From: Onishia taeanensis
GTDB lineage: Bacteria > Pseudomonadota > Gammaproteobacteria > Pseudomonadales > Halomonadaceae
DNA: 64,000 bases
Assembly (NCBI RefSeq): GCF_900100755.1
Contig: NZ_FNCI01000002.1
Location: 124,001 to 188,000, forward strand
Direction: 5' to 3'
Below the pieces are notes generated by a model. The model saw only the letters and a list, made by a program, of their open reading frames with translations, did not search any database and was not told the origin of the DNA. The number at the start of each line of letters is the position of its first letter. Position 1 is the first letter of the stretch. This document shows positions 19,401-29,540 of the stretch, in pieces. Both the position numbers and the translations under genes were made by a program.

Positions 19401-19975
19401 AGCAGGCCGAGCGCCGCGACTACCTGGAGGCCCAGCATGCGGAGCTGACCGAGGCCCTGGAGACGCTCGACCGGGCCATCCGCAAGATCGATCAGGAGAC
19501 CCGGACCCGTTTCAAGGAGACCTTCGATCAGGTCGATGCCGGCCTGCAGACGCTTTTCCCCAAAGTCTTCGGCGGCGGGGCCGCATGGTTGACGCTTACC
19601 GGCGATGATTTGCTCGAGACCGGGGTCGCCATCATGGCAAGGCCGCCGGGCAAGAAGAACAGCACCATTCATCTGCTGTCGGGGGGAGAAAAGGCGCTGA
19701 CTGCTTTGTCGCTGGTGTTTGCCATCTTCCAGCTCAATCCCGCACCGTTTTGCATGCTGGATGAGGTCGATGCGCCGTTGGATGATGCCAACGTGGGCCG
19801 CTATGCCAAGTTGGTGAAGGAGATGTCCGAGACGGTGCAGTTCATCTATATCACCCACAACAAGATCGCCATGGAAGCGGCGGAACGTTTGATGGGTGTG
19901 ACCATGCAGGAGCCTGGGGTTTCGCGCTTGGTATCGGTCGGTGTCGAGGAGGCAGCGGTGCTTGCCGAGGCCTGA
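16451..19975 (+). CDS. smc: Chromosome segregation protein SMC
   Basis: Condensin-type ATPase that organises and segregates the chromosome. The 1174-aa protein has Walker A GPNGCGKS (31-38), two long coiled coils and a hinge domain at roughly 505-660. The C-terminal head has LLSGGEKALTALSLVFAIF (about 1075) and Walker B MLDEVD (1102-1107). Coiled coils are very rich in Glu, Arg, Leu and Ala. It starts 2 nt after ccmI, unusually close for an unrelated function, so it may be read from the ccm transcript as well as from a promoter inside ccmI. No scpA or scpB is next to it. smc-zipA-ligA is a conserved gammaproteobacterial order. Confidence 0.97.
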   Translation: MQLKSIKLVGFKSFVDPITVPFDGNMTAIVGPNGCGKSNVIDAVRWVMGESSAKTLRGESMTDVIFNGSTGRKPVGQASIELLFDNRDGSMGGVYAQYAEIAVKRVVTRDSQSSYFFNGQKCRRRDIADLFMGTGLGPRSYAIIGQGMISRLVEARPEELRSTLEEAAGISKYKERRRETENRMRRTQENLERLDDIREELDKQLERLKRQADAAKRYQTLKQEEYRLKGELALLRGRALRAEQSEQESRVRELETGVEREVLGARQCETRLEQARSEHDRLAEELEGHQARFYETTTAIARLEQSLEHARTREQQLARDLESARAELADLDRLNDSDGERLTALDERLETLGPEQEEVAEELAQLEEALEEAEAANTEHSERWDAFNERHQQASHEAERAQDRVRNLEQGVETLAAEVQRRRQQRAELPDASELREQRAEFAERLAEAELEREALEDRRQQALERRQQARDERRDAEARREAERQRRNSLQGELASLDALIDAALADHDEALEAHLAEHGLGDAPRLGERLSVEAEWEDVVGWILAPWLNTRLVDLGRARQALDAGPETTALGDLALLDGDLDTSKVSGSQGGASLAAKVQGAGAAALLLTGIHCAADEQEAWSRVASLPPGESLVTPAGLWLGKGFVRRRGEAQGSDSLLTSRRRRDEVAVELDEVGATLAALDEQLAALESRDQDVEATLEQCRRDETEQQGRHQQWTLAEANLATRLEHLESRAREIDEELERIEEQREERALELEEAREAWQAAMARLEDDSAEREGLERARREAQERLASLRTRQRPLAQRAQQLALDHQRLTTERAGLGQQQGRAEESRARLEEKCAELEESREMLREPEEENRERLEELLHQRDRDERALTECRDKTAAFTEQLREDEQARQQHERNLEGIRERLQEARMQVQALALKADAQDEQLAELNHDADALAEHLDPNATESAWRERLDGLGDKIRRLGAINLAAIEEYDQQAERRDYLEAQHAELTEALETLDRAIRKIDQETRTRFKETFDQVDAGLQTLFPKVFGGGAAWLTLTGDDLLETGVAIMARPPGKKNSTIHLLSGGEKALTALSLVFAIFQLNPAPFCMLDEVDAPLDDANVGRYAKLVKEMSETVQFIYITHNKIAMEAAERLMGVTMQEPGVSRLVSVGVEEAAVLAEA

Positions 19976-20231
19976 ATACGGCGCAGCCTGGGCCGGGTCG
20001 GTAAAATGCGACGCTTGCACCCGGTTGTGAAAGCGGGTAACAAGACGGGATATATGAATGAGGTAGGTGACGCACGCGTAGGGTGATTACGTGGGTCATT
20101 CGACATGCTGTCAGGCAACGAATGTCGCTTGACAATCAAAAAAGACATGGCCCTTTTTTTGGTAATCGCGCTATGCTAATGGCTGTTAATCTTTCCGGCA
20201 TGGTGCCCCTAGCAGACAGGCAAGACGACTC

Positions 20232-21902
20232 ATGGAACTTAGAGAGTGGCTGATCATTCTGGGGTTGGCGCTGGTGACCATCATCGTGATCGATGGTGTA
20301 CGTCGCCTGCAGCGTCAGCGTCGCGTCCCTAGGCTGGATCAGGTCGATTCGACATCGACTGATGCAGACCCGGCAGCATACACCGACCCGGAGCAGGAAG
20401 CTCGGGATGCCGAAGTGCGCAGCGAGCTGCCCAATGGCGGGGCACGGGTCGTTAGGCCCGCCGCCTACGAGCCGCGTTCGAAACCCAAGCTTGAGCGTCA
20501 GGAGCACCCGGGCCCGTCCCGGGTGCTGTCCAGTTGGCGCCAGACCCAGGAAGCCCGGCCCCAAGAATCCCGAACAGGGGACACTCTTGGCCAAGGACGT
20601 TCGCAGGTCGGCGATGCCTCGGGTACCGAGACGTCCGGTCGTGCAGCGCCTCATCGCCAAGAGCCTCGCCCTCAAGAGCCGCGCTATCAGGATACCGCGC
20701 CGCTGCAGGAGGACGTCCCTCAGGCGCCGCGTGCGGATGCTGATCAGAAGGCCAATCAGCCGCAGGCCAAGCAGCCAGTGATGGGTGAGCCCAGCGAGAT
20801 CGATGACGCTGCCCATGCCCGGATGAATCTTGAACCGGAGGATGCGGTCGCGGCGGAGCATCAGGACGAGATGCTGTCCGGCATTGCCGCCGATCCCGCG
20901 GATCATGAAGGCTACCATCACGATGAAGAGCGCTATCAGCTGGTCGATTTTGACGGCATGTCCGATTCGCTGCGGGATCGTTCGGCCAGGGTCGGGGATT
21001 CGATGCAGCGCTTCGGCTCCTCGATTCAGAAGAAGATGGCGAGCCGTAAGGAGAAGCGCAAGAAGGACAAGCTGGAGCGCGAGCGTCAGAAGGCCGAGCG
21101 TCAGGCACGCGAAACCAGCCGCCGGCAGCAGGAGCAGGCCGAGCGTGAGCAGGAGGCCCGCCGCGCGGCCGAAGCCGCCGCACAGCGCGATGGCGACGAT
21201 CCGCTGTTTTCACCGCGGCTGTCTGCCCAGAAAAGTGCCCAGGCAAGCGCAGAGGCAAGTGATCGCGCACGCCTGGATGACAGGCGCCATCCTGAGCCAG
21301 AGGAAAGCGGTGATGAACGCTACGCCGCCTTCGATGCCTCTTACTATGCCGATGAAGCGGCCGGGCTAAGCGATGGTGCCGAGTCGCAGCATCCGACGTT
21401 GCAGCGCGCGCTGCGCAACGGCGTCAAGGTCGAACATGCCCGCGAGACCCTCAGCGGCGCCGAGGAAATCATCGTCATCAGCGTGATGTCTCGGGACGAA
21501 GAAGGCTTCTCCGGTACCGCACTGTTAGACCTGATGCTGGCCTGCGGCCTGCGCTATTGTCGCGACATGCAGATCTTCCATCGCTTCGAGACCCAGGACC
21601 CGCACAGCGAGCTGCAGTTCTCGATGGTCAACGTGATCAAGCCGGGAACCTTCCCGGTCGCCGACGGCGTCGATTTCACCACGCCGGGCATCAGTCTGCT
21701 GATGCCGCTGCCCGGGGCCCACGACAGCTCTGCGGCCTTCGAAGCCATGGTCGAAACCGCCATGGTCGTGGTGCGTCATCTGGGCGGCGAGCTGAAGGAT
21801 GAGAACCAGAGCGTGATGACCGCCCAGACCGTGGGCTTTGCCCGCGAGCGGGTGCAGGAGTTCGAGCGCCGCCACCGGCTGCACCGCACTCAGGCCAACT
21901 GA
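20232..21902 (+). CDS. zipA: Cell division protein ZipA with a long linker
   Basis: Inner-membrane anchor for FtsZ at the division ring. The 556-aa protein has an N-terminal helix at about 5-22 (EWLIILGLALVTIIVIDG) followed by basic residues. The C-terminal FtsZ-binding domain spans about residues 408-550 (EEIIVISVMSRDEEGFSGTALLDLM to the GFARERVQEFERRH end). The linker, about 380 residues, makes it much longer than E. coli ZipA (about 330 aa). It is Gln/Pro/acidic at first, then an Arg/Glu/Gln-rich probable coiled coil at about 266-320. The ribosome binding site is weak (AGGCAAGAC). Confidence 0.95.
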   Translation: MELREWLIILGLALVTIIVIDGVRRLQRQRRVPRLDQVDSTSTDADPAAYTDPEQEARDAEVRSELPNGGARVVRPAAYEPRSKPKLERQEHPGPSRVLSSWRQTQEARPQESRTGDTLGQGRSQVGDASGTETSGRAAPHRQEPRPQEPRYQDTAPLQEDVPQAPRADADQKANQPQAKQPVMGEPSEIDDAAHARMNLEPEDAVAAEHQDEMLSGIAADPADHEGYHHDEERYQLVDFDGMSDSLRDRSARVGDSMQRFGSSIQKKMASRKEKRKKDKLERERQKAERQARETSRRQQEQAEREQEARRAAEAAAQRDGDDPLFSPRLSAQKSAQASAEASDRARLDDRRHPEPEESGDERYAAFDASYYADEAAGLSDGAESQHPTLQRALRNGVKVEHARETLSGAEEIIVISVMSRDEEGFSGTALLDLMLACGLRYCRDMQIFHRFETQDPHSELQFSMVNVIKPGTFPVADGVDFTTPGISLLMPLPGAHDSSAAFEAMVETAMVVVRHLGGELKDENQSVMTAQTVGFARERVQEFERRHRLHRTQAN

Positions 21903-21930
21903 AGCGGCTTACGCTACCGCCGCCACCCTT

Positions 21931-21958
21931 CATATGGGCTCCCTCGGGAGCCCATATG
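21931..21958. terminator. Perfect palindrome after zipA, probable terminator
   Basis: CATATGGGCTCCC and its exact reverse complement are separated by only two bases, giving a 12-13 bp hairpin 29 nt after the zipA stop. The T-tail is poor (GTCGTTTAG), so termination efficiency is uncertain. Confidence 0.65.
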
Positions 21959-22027
21959 TCGTTTAGTAGCCGCCGTGTCGTTTGGGACCCGCCGCCGCTA
22001 CAATGTCCGTTTGCTTCCTAGACGTGA

Positions 22028-24390
<2,363 letters not shown>

Positions 24391-24411
24391 GCCCGGTTCT
24401 CGAGCGATAGG

Positions 24412-24450
24412 ACTGGTCGAGAGGGCTGGTTGAGAGGGCTGGTTGAGAGT
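24412..24450 (+). repeat. Three tandem 13-bp units
   Basis: Consecutive units ACTGGTCGAGAGG, GCTGGTTGAGAGG and GCTGGTTGAGAGT lie just after the YheU-like gene. The following bases contain further AGAGAGGGCT-like pieces. This looks like slippage-generated sequence; no function is apparent. Confidence 0.85.
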
Positions 24451-24527
24451 GGTGCTCTAGAGAGGGCTAGAGAGTTGATCGACAGAGCTTCGCAAGGACC
24501 CGCTCTCGCATCTTGAGGCCCGCAAAC

Positions 24528-24558
24528 GACAGCGGCCCCGCTTGGCGGGGCCTCTGTC
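24528..24558. terminator. Terminator-like hairpin between convergent genes
   Basis: GGCCCCGC pairs with GCGGGGCC over a TTG loop, extended by GACAG/CTGTC with one C-T mismatch. It lies between the ligA unit and the convergent 2-hydroxycarboxylate transporter. The T-tract is poor. Confidence 0.65.
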
Positions 24559-24646
24559 ATTGCAAGGGCGGCATTACGAGTTGGTCATTAGGCAGATGTC
24601 GTTGCCCGTGTGTGGCTTTGTAGGCCCGCCGTAAGACGAGCCTCGC

Positions 24647-25951
24647 TCAGCCTGCCAGCATTGGCACCAGGGCACTGGAGATCAGCAGAATCAGTGCGCC
24701 GCCCAGCCGTGAAGAGATCTGCGCGAAGGGCATCAGCGACATGCGGCGTGCCGCGGACAGCACCGCCACGTCACCGGTGCCGCCCATGTTGGCCATGCAC
24801 AGCCCGGCGGTGATCGCCGACTCGATGGGGTAGAAGCCCACCAGCTTGCCGACGATGCCCGCGCCGAAGGCGGCACCGGCGACCACGGCCAGCACGATCA
24901 GCACGTAGGTCAGGGAAATGGCGTCGATCACCTGGCCAAGGTCGGTGTAGGCGATACCGATGCCGAACAGCAGCGCGAAGGTCCAGTTCTTGGCCACGAA
25001 TTGGAACCACTGCGAGGCCGCCTCGTTGATGCGTTCCGGCACCAGGTTGAACACTTTGAACAGCGCCACCAGCACGATCATCAGGGCATAGGGATGCAGC
25101 GGGATGAAATCGCCGAGAATCTCGCCGGTGGTGAAGAAGGTCAGCGCCACCACCAGGCCGATGCCCAGCGTAGACGGGTCGAATACGCTCTTGCGATCTT
25201 CGATCTCGACGCCCGGCATCATCTGGCCGTTGCCGGTCAGGTTGGGGAAGCGATTGGCCAAGCCGTTGAGCAGCCCGGCGATGATGATGGCGAAGACGTT
25301 GCCCAGCGCCAGGGCCGGCACCAGAATCGAGATGTAGTAGCTGGCCGGCTGACCCAGTAGCTGCTCGTAGATCTGGCTCATCGGCACCGCGCCGGCGCCC
25401 ATGCCGCCGCCCATGATCGGCAGGGTGATGACCACCAGGGCATCCTGGGGCGAGAAGCCCAGCAGGGCGCCGACGGCCATGGCGAACAGGCCGGCAAACA
25501 GCACCGCACAGATCAGCGGCAGGGCGAAGCGCGAGCCGACCTTGACCAGCACCTTGGAGTCCATGCCAAGGATGCTGCCGGTGATCAGCGCCGCGATGTA
25601 GAAATTCAGAAAGCCGCCGCTCTTCATGAAGCCGGTGACGTTGTCGACTACATCGCTTGGCAGCCAGCCGAGATAGACCAGGGTGGCGGCACCGAAGATC
25701 GAAAGAATGGCGCCGCCGCCCAGGTAGGTCTTGATGATCGGCAGCCGGTCGCCGATGAAGCCCGTCAGCTCGCCGCATACCATCAGCACCAGAAAGGCGC
25801 CGATCATGCCGGTAGGCAGGGTGTCGGTGGCCAGGGCGACGATCATTACGCCGGCGATCAGGGCGAAGGCCCCCATCGGTAGGCCGAAGATGCGCGGCAG
25901 TGCGGAGCGACTGCTCGGCATCCCAGTCGCGGATTCGGTGGCGTAGCTCAT
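24647..25951 (-). CDS. 2-hydroxycarboxylate (citrate/malate) transporter, CitS/CimH family
   Basis: Secondary transporter of the 2HCT family, which takes up citrate, malate or related acids with Na+ or H+. The 434-aa, strongly hydrophobic protein has both family re-entrant-loop motifs, GGGMGAGAVPMSQIY in the middle and GGTGDVAVLSAARRMSLMPFAQISSRLGGA near the C-terminus. Exact substrate and ion cannot be read from sequence. ATG 25951 follows GGAGGATATAC. The divergent CitA/CitB-type two-component system and the nearby oxaloacetate decarboxylase fit import and breakdown of citrate or malate. Confidence 0.92.
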   Translation of the reverse strand: MSYATESATGMPSSRSALPRIFGLPMGAFALIAGVMIVALATDTLPTGMIGAFLVLMVCGELTGFIGDRLPIIKTYLGGGAILSIFGAATLVYLGWLPSDVVDNVTGFMKSGGFLNFYIAALITGSILGMDSKVLVKVGSRFALPLICAVLFAGLFAMAVGALLGFSPQDALVVITLPIMGGGMGAGAVPMSQIYEQLLGQPASYYISILVPALALGNVFAIIIAGLLNGLANRFPNLTGNGQMMPGVEIEDRKSVFDPSTLGIGLVVALTFFTTGEILGDFIPLHPYALMIVLVALFKVFNLVPERINEAASQWFQFVAKNWTFALLFGIGIAYTDLGQVIDAISLTYVLIVLAVVAGAAFGAGIVGKLVGFYPIESAITAGLCMANMGGTGDVAVLSAARRMSLMPFAQISSRLGGALILLISSALVPMLAG

Positions 25952-26275
25952 GTATATCCTCCAGGCCGCCAGGTAGCATGCGAGGGCGGCATCATAGTGC
26001 CTGAGCGGGGCCAGGCAGCGTCGTCAATGGGGTGTCCCTTGAGAGGTAGTCGGCACTTCTTGCCAAGGGGTAGGCCGAGGATAAGTCGCCCTGGCGTGGC
26101 GCCAAGCTTTGCAAAATTAACAAAGCGTTTTGAAACTAATGAAAGTCGAGGTGGGCGTGTTGATTCAGCAAGCGCAGACAGGGAATGCCACCAAGGTCGC
26201 AATTTGGCCCTGTCGCGCCTGGCGGGGAAAACAGTGCACTGGTCCGGTGGCGGCGCACGCCGACCGGAGATCGCC
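25952..26275. promoter_or_regulatory. Divergent control region of the transporter and the CitA/CitB-type genes
   Basis: This 324-base region holds no gene. Its most AT-rich part (26105-26145) contains an inverted repeat GCTTTG-N9-CAAAGC at 26106-26126, a candidate site for the adjacent CitB-type regulator or for catabolite control. I cannot assign -35/-10 boxes with confidence. The sensor kinase ribosome binding site GGAGA is at 26265-26270. Confidence 0.55.
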
Positions 26276-27925
26276 ATGAGCAGACCTCGCCTTAGCCTGA
26301 GTGCCCTGATTTCGCTGCTGGTGGCGGTGATGATCGTGCTGTCGCTAGGCCTGGCGCTGTGGCTGTTCATGGGGCAGCAGCGAAGCGCCCTGGAGCAGGC
26401 GCAGTCCACTCGCGTGACCGACCTGGCTCAGGTGGTGGCGGGCAGGGCCGACGTGCGCTCGGCACTGGCCAGGCGGCGCGATGACGCCAGCCTGGCGCCA
26501 GGCCCGCTCCAGGCCTCCATCGAGCGGCTGCGCCAAGAGCTGGGCGTCGATTTCATCGTGGTGATGACCGAGACCGCGCGGCGCCTGACCCACCCCGATC
26601 CGTCGCGTATCGGGCACTTCTTTCAGGGCGGTGATGAGGGGCCGGCCCTCGAGGGCGAGCGCTATGCGTCACGCTCCAAGGGCACCCTGGGCACCAGTAT
26701 CCGCGGTTTTGCACCGGTGCTTGGCGGTGACGGCGAGGTGATCGGAGCGGTGGCGGTCGGCGTGACCATGTCCTCGCTGCTGCCGACCCTTGAAGCCCAC
26801 CGTCATCAGATCGTGCTGGGCGTGCTGGCGCTGATGTTGGCCGCCGCCCTGGGGGCGGGCCTACTGGCGCGCTATATCAAGCGGGTCTTGCTGGGGCTCG
26901 AGCCTTACCAGATCGCGCAATTGGTCGAAGAGCGGCAGGCGATGCTGAGCTCGGTGCATGAGGGAATTCTGGCCGTCGATGCCGAGGGGCGCATCACGCT
27001 GGTCAATCAGGCCGCCCGGCGGCTGCTGCAGCGAGCGGGACTTAAAGCGCCGCAGCCGGGCATACCGCTTGCCGATTATCTGCCCGAGGCCGGCATGCTG
27101 GAGGTGCTGGCCGAAGACCGACCGTCCCTCGATCAACAGGTGGCGATCAATGATCAGGTATTGCTGGCCAACCGGGTGCCCATCCACCATCGCGGCCGGA
27201 TGATCGGTGCCGTGGCGACCCTGCGCGACAAGACCGACGTGCATCGGCTGGCCGAGGAACTGACCGGCGTGCGCCGTTACGCCGAGGCGCTACGCGCCAC
27301 CACCCATGACTTCAAGAATCGCCTGCACGTGATCACCGGCCTGGCGGCCCTCGGTGACCTGGTCGCCCTCAAGCGCTATCTGCGCGAGCTCAACGATGGC
27401 CAACGGGTGGTATCCGACGGCCTCAACGAGGCGATTCGAGACCCGGTGCTAGCCGGCTTTCTGCTCGGCAAGCGCAGCGAGGCCCGCGAGCGCGATATCA
27501 CCCTGACGCTCTCGGCCGAGCAGCCGCTGCCGGTGGCTGCCGATCCTGAGATGGGCCACACCCTGGTGACGGTGATCGGCAACCTGTTGGAAAATGCCTT
27601 CGAGGCGCTGGCGAGCAGCGAAGAGCGCCGGGTGAGCCTGACCCTTGATTATCAACACGACTGGCTGACCCTCGAGATTCAGGACACCGGGCCCGGTATT
27701 GCGCCGGCGCTTCAGGCGCGGGTCTTCGAGCGGGGGCTTTCCACCAAGGGGCAGGGGCGCGGCTTGGGGCTTGCCCTGGCCCGGGAGCGAGTCGAGGCCC
27801 ATCAGGGCGTGCTGTCGCTCTACAGTAGCGAAGGGCAGGGCACGCTGATCGAAGTCGCGCTACCCTATGCAGCGGCAACCGATGCCCCTTCATCACCTGA
27901 CGTTTCCCGACAGGAGGCACCATGA
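26276..27925 (+). CDS. CitA/DcuS-type sensor histidine kinase
   Basis: Membrane sensor for di- or tricarboxylates. I start at ATG 26276 behind CCGGAGATCGCC, giving 549 aa; the frame is open upstream but there is no family likeness there. Order: helix 1 (about 10-30), periplasmic Cache/PDC-like sensor domain (about 40-180) with SKGTLGTSIRGFAPV, helix 2 (about 182-202), cytoplasmic PAS domain, then the CitA/DcuS phosphoacceptor region THDFKNRLHVITGL with His344. The HATPase domain has NLLENAFEAL, DTGPGIAP and GLSTKGQGRGLGLAL. It overlaps the regulator gene by 4 nt. Confidence 0.92.
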   Translation: MSRPRLSLSALISLLVAVMIVLSLGLALWLFMGQQRSALEQAQSTRVTDLAQVVAGRADVRSALARRRDDASLAPGPLQASIERLRQELGVDFIVVMTETARRLTHPDPSRIGHFFQGGDEGPALEGERYASRSKGTLGTSIRGFAPVLGGDGEVIGAVAVGVTMSSLLPTLEAHRHQIVLGVLALMLAAALGAGLLARYIKRVLLGLEPYQIAQLVEERQAMLSSVHEGILAVDAEGRITLVNQAARRLLQRAGLKAPQPGIPLADYLPEAGMLEVLAEDRPSLDQQVAINDQVLLANRVPIHHRGRMIGAVATLRDKTDVHRLAEELTGVRRYAEALRATTHDFKNRLHVITGLAALGDLVALKRYLRELNDGQRVVSDGLNEAIRDPVLAGFLLGKRSEARERDITLTLSAEQPLPVAADPEMGHTLVTVIGNLLENAFEALASSEERRVSLTLDYQHDWLTLEIQDTGPGIAPALQARVFERGLSTKGQGRGLGLALARERVEAHQGVLSLYSSEGQGTLIEVALPYAAATDAPSSPDVSRQEAP

Positions 27926-28650
27926 GCGATCCCATCCGTGTGCTGATCGTCGAGGACGATCCCATGGTGATGCGCCTGAATCTCGAGTACCTCAACCGCC
28001 TGGACCACGTCACCCTGGCGGCCCAGTGCCGCGATGTACCCTCGGCGCTGGATGTACTGGAGCAGGGCGGTATCGATCTGGTGCTGCTGGATGTCTACCT
28101 GCGGGAGCGCAGCGGACTGGACATCGTGCGCCAGTTACAGCGCCAGGGGCGCGATATCGACGTCATTCTGATTACCGCGGCCTCGGAGGTCGAGACGGTG
28201 CGCCAGGCGCGAAAGCTCGGTGTTAGGGACTTTCTGGTCAAACCCTTCGAGTTCGAGCGTTTCCGGGATGCGGTAAGCGCCTGCGTCGCCGCCCGGGATT
28301 CGCTGCGTCACCTGCCCGCCGAGGCCTCTCAACGCGACCTGGACCGTCTGTTTGGCCGCTCGGGGTCGGGGCCGATACGCCATCCCGATGACCTGCCCAA
28401 GGGACTCACCGCGCCTACCCTTGCCCAGGTGGCGCGGGCGATCACCGCACAGGGCGATGCTCAGTTCGCCACCGAAGCGCTGGCGCCGGCCACCGGAATG
28501 TCGAGGGTCTCGCTGCGCAAGTACTTAAAGCACCTGGCCGAGACCGGCATTCTCGAGGAGTCGTTCCATTACGGTCAGGTGGGCCGTCCCTCGTTCAGCT
28601 ATCGCTGCCTCGACCACCAGGCGCTGGATGCCCTGGCCGCATCAGGGTGA
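27922..28650 (+). CDS. CitB/DcuR-type response regulator
   Basis: A 242-aa partner of the upstream kinase. The receiver domain starts VLIVEDDPMVM, has phosphoacceptor Asp57 in LVLLDVYLRERSG, and Lys in DFLVKPFEF. The C-terminal half carries the CitB-family helix-turn-helix (ATGMSRVSLRKYLKHLAETGILEE followed by GRPSFSYR). GGAGG precedes the ATG inside the end of the kinase gene. It probably activates the divergent 2-hydroxycarboxylate transporter in response to its substrate (inference from position). Confidence 0.93.
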   Translation: MSDPIRVLIVEDDPMVMRLNLEYLNRLDHVTLAAQCRDVPSALDVLEQGGIDLVLLDVYLRERSGLDIVRQLQRQGRDIDVILITAASEVETVRQARKLGVRDFLVKPFEFERFRDAVSACVAARDSLRHLPAEASQRDLDRLFGRSGSGPIRHPDDLPKGLTAPTLAQVARAITAQGDAQFATEALAPATGMSRVSLRKYLKHLAETGILEESFHYGQVGRPSFSYRCLDHQALDALAASG

Positions 28651-28677
28651 GCCTGGAAGGCAGCGCGAGTGACGGCC

Positions 28678-29343
28678 TCAGGGCGATGAACGACTGACGC
28701 CGGAGAGAAAGATCGCCGCGCAGCGCTTCGCCCGGGCATCGCACGCGGCCTCATCGAGTCGCAGGTCGCGGCCCAGCAGGGCATCGATGTGCCATTCACC
28801 GAGCAGCATGCCCATGAACATCCCGGCGGCTTCGCGCGGGTTTTCAAGGTCTAGGCGGCCACTGTCGACCTGGTCGCTTAGATAGGTGGCGAGCGCCTGG
28901 CGGGTCTGGTCGGGGCCACGGGTGAGGAACAGCTCGCCGAGTTCGGGCGTCCGCTCGGCCTCGAAGGCCAGGCCGCGTACCAGGCGAATCACTCCCGGCT
29001 CGAACACCAGCGCCAGCATGCGACGGCCAAGCTCGTACAGCACCTGCTCGGGCGCCTGGCGACTGCGTCGTCCCGCCTCTAGCACCTCCCAGGCGTTGGA
29101 GATATGGCGTTCCATGGCCGCGGTGAACAGCCCTTCCTTGTTGCCGAACTGCTTGTAGAGCGTCGCCAGTGAGCCGCCGGCGCGGGCCACCACCTCGTTG
29201 ACGCTGGCGCCGGCATAGCCTTGCTCGAGAAAGACATCCCGGGCGGCATCCAGCAGGCGTTCGCGCCGCGCTATCCCGCGCGGGGTAGGGCGGGCATCGG
29301 TCTTTTGCGGGTCGTTGGGGTCGGAAGGGGCTGAGCGGGGCAT
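28678..29343 (-). CDS. TetR-family repressor of the adjacent EmrAB-type pump
   Basis: A 221-aa regulator with an N-terminal TetR helix-turn-helix (RERLLDAARDVFLEQGYAGASVNEVVARAGGSLATLYKQFGNKEGLF, about 27-73) and a C-terminal ligand domain of the AcrR-like type (TetR_C 7-like, GRRMLALVFEPGVIRLVRG). It is divergent from emrA. The intergenic region has an inverted repeat AGTGTA-N8-TACACT that could be its operator. It likely represses the pump genes until an inducer binds; the inducer is unknown. Confidence 0.9.
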   Translation of the reverse strand: MPRSAPSDPNDPQKTDARPTPRGIARRERLLDAARDVFLEQGYAGASVNEVVARAGGSLATLYKQFGNKEGLFTAAMERHISNAWEVLEAGRRSRQAPEQVLYELGRRMLALVFEPGVIRLVRGLAFEAERTPELGELFLTRGPDQTRQALATYLSDQVDSGRLDLENPREAAGMFMGMLLGEWHIDALLGRDLRLDEAACDARAKRCAAIFLSGVSRSSP

Positions 29344-29449
29344 TCATATTCCTGTCGCGGCATATCTGCGGCATCTAGAGCGGCCACGGCTAAGAGGTCG
29401 GCGCTGGCGGAACCTGCCCGTGGCGCAAGGCATTCCGCGGTGGTCATGT

Positions 29450-29469
29450 AGTGTAGCATTCATTACACT
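29450..29469. promoter_or_regulatory. Probable operator between tetR and emrA
   Basis: A perfect inverted repeat AGTGTA-N8-TACACT, within the larger near-palindrome from 29447 to 29472. It lies 106 bp from the tetR start and 71 bp from the emrA start, as expected for a shared TetR operator. Confidence 0.65.
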
Positions 29470-29540
29470 GTAGGGCTTCCCTCCCGAAAAACCGACTTCC
29501 CACAGAAGCCCGTCGGGACGACATGCATTGAGGAGTGGCC

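Noticed and set aside
20129-20180. A sigma-70 promoter for zipA based on TTGACA at 20129
   Set aside because: The -35 hexamer is perfect, but no -10 lies at 16-18 bp; TATGCT is 37 bp away.
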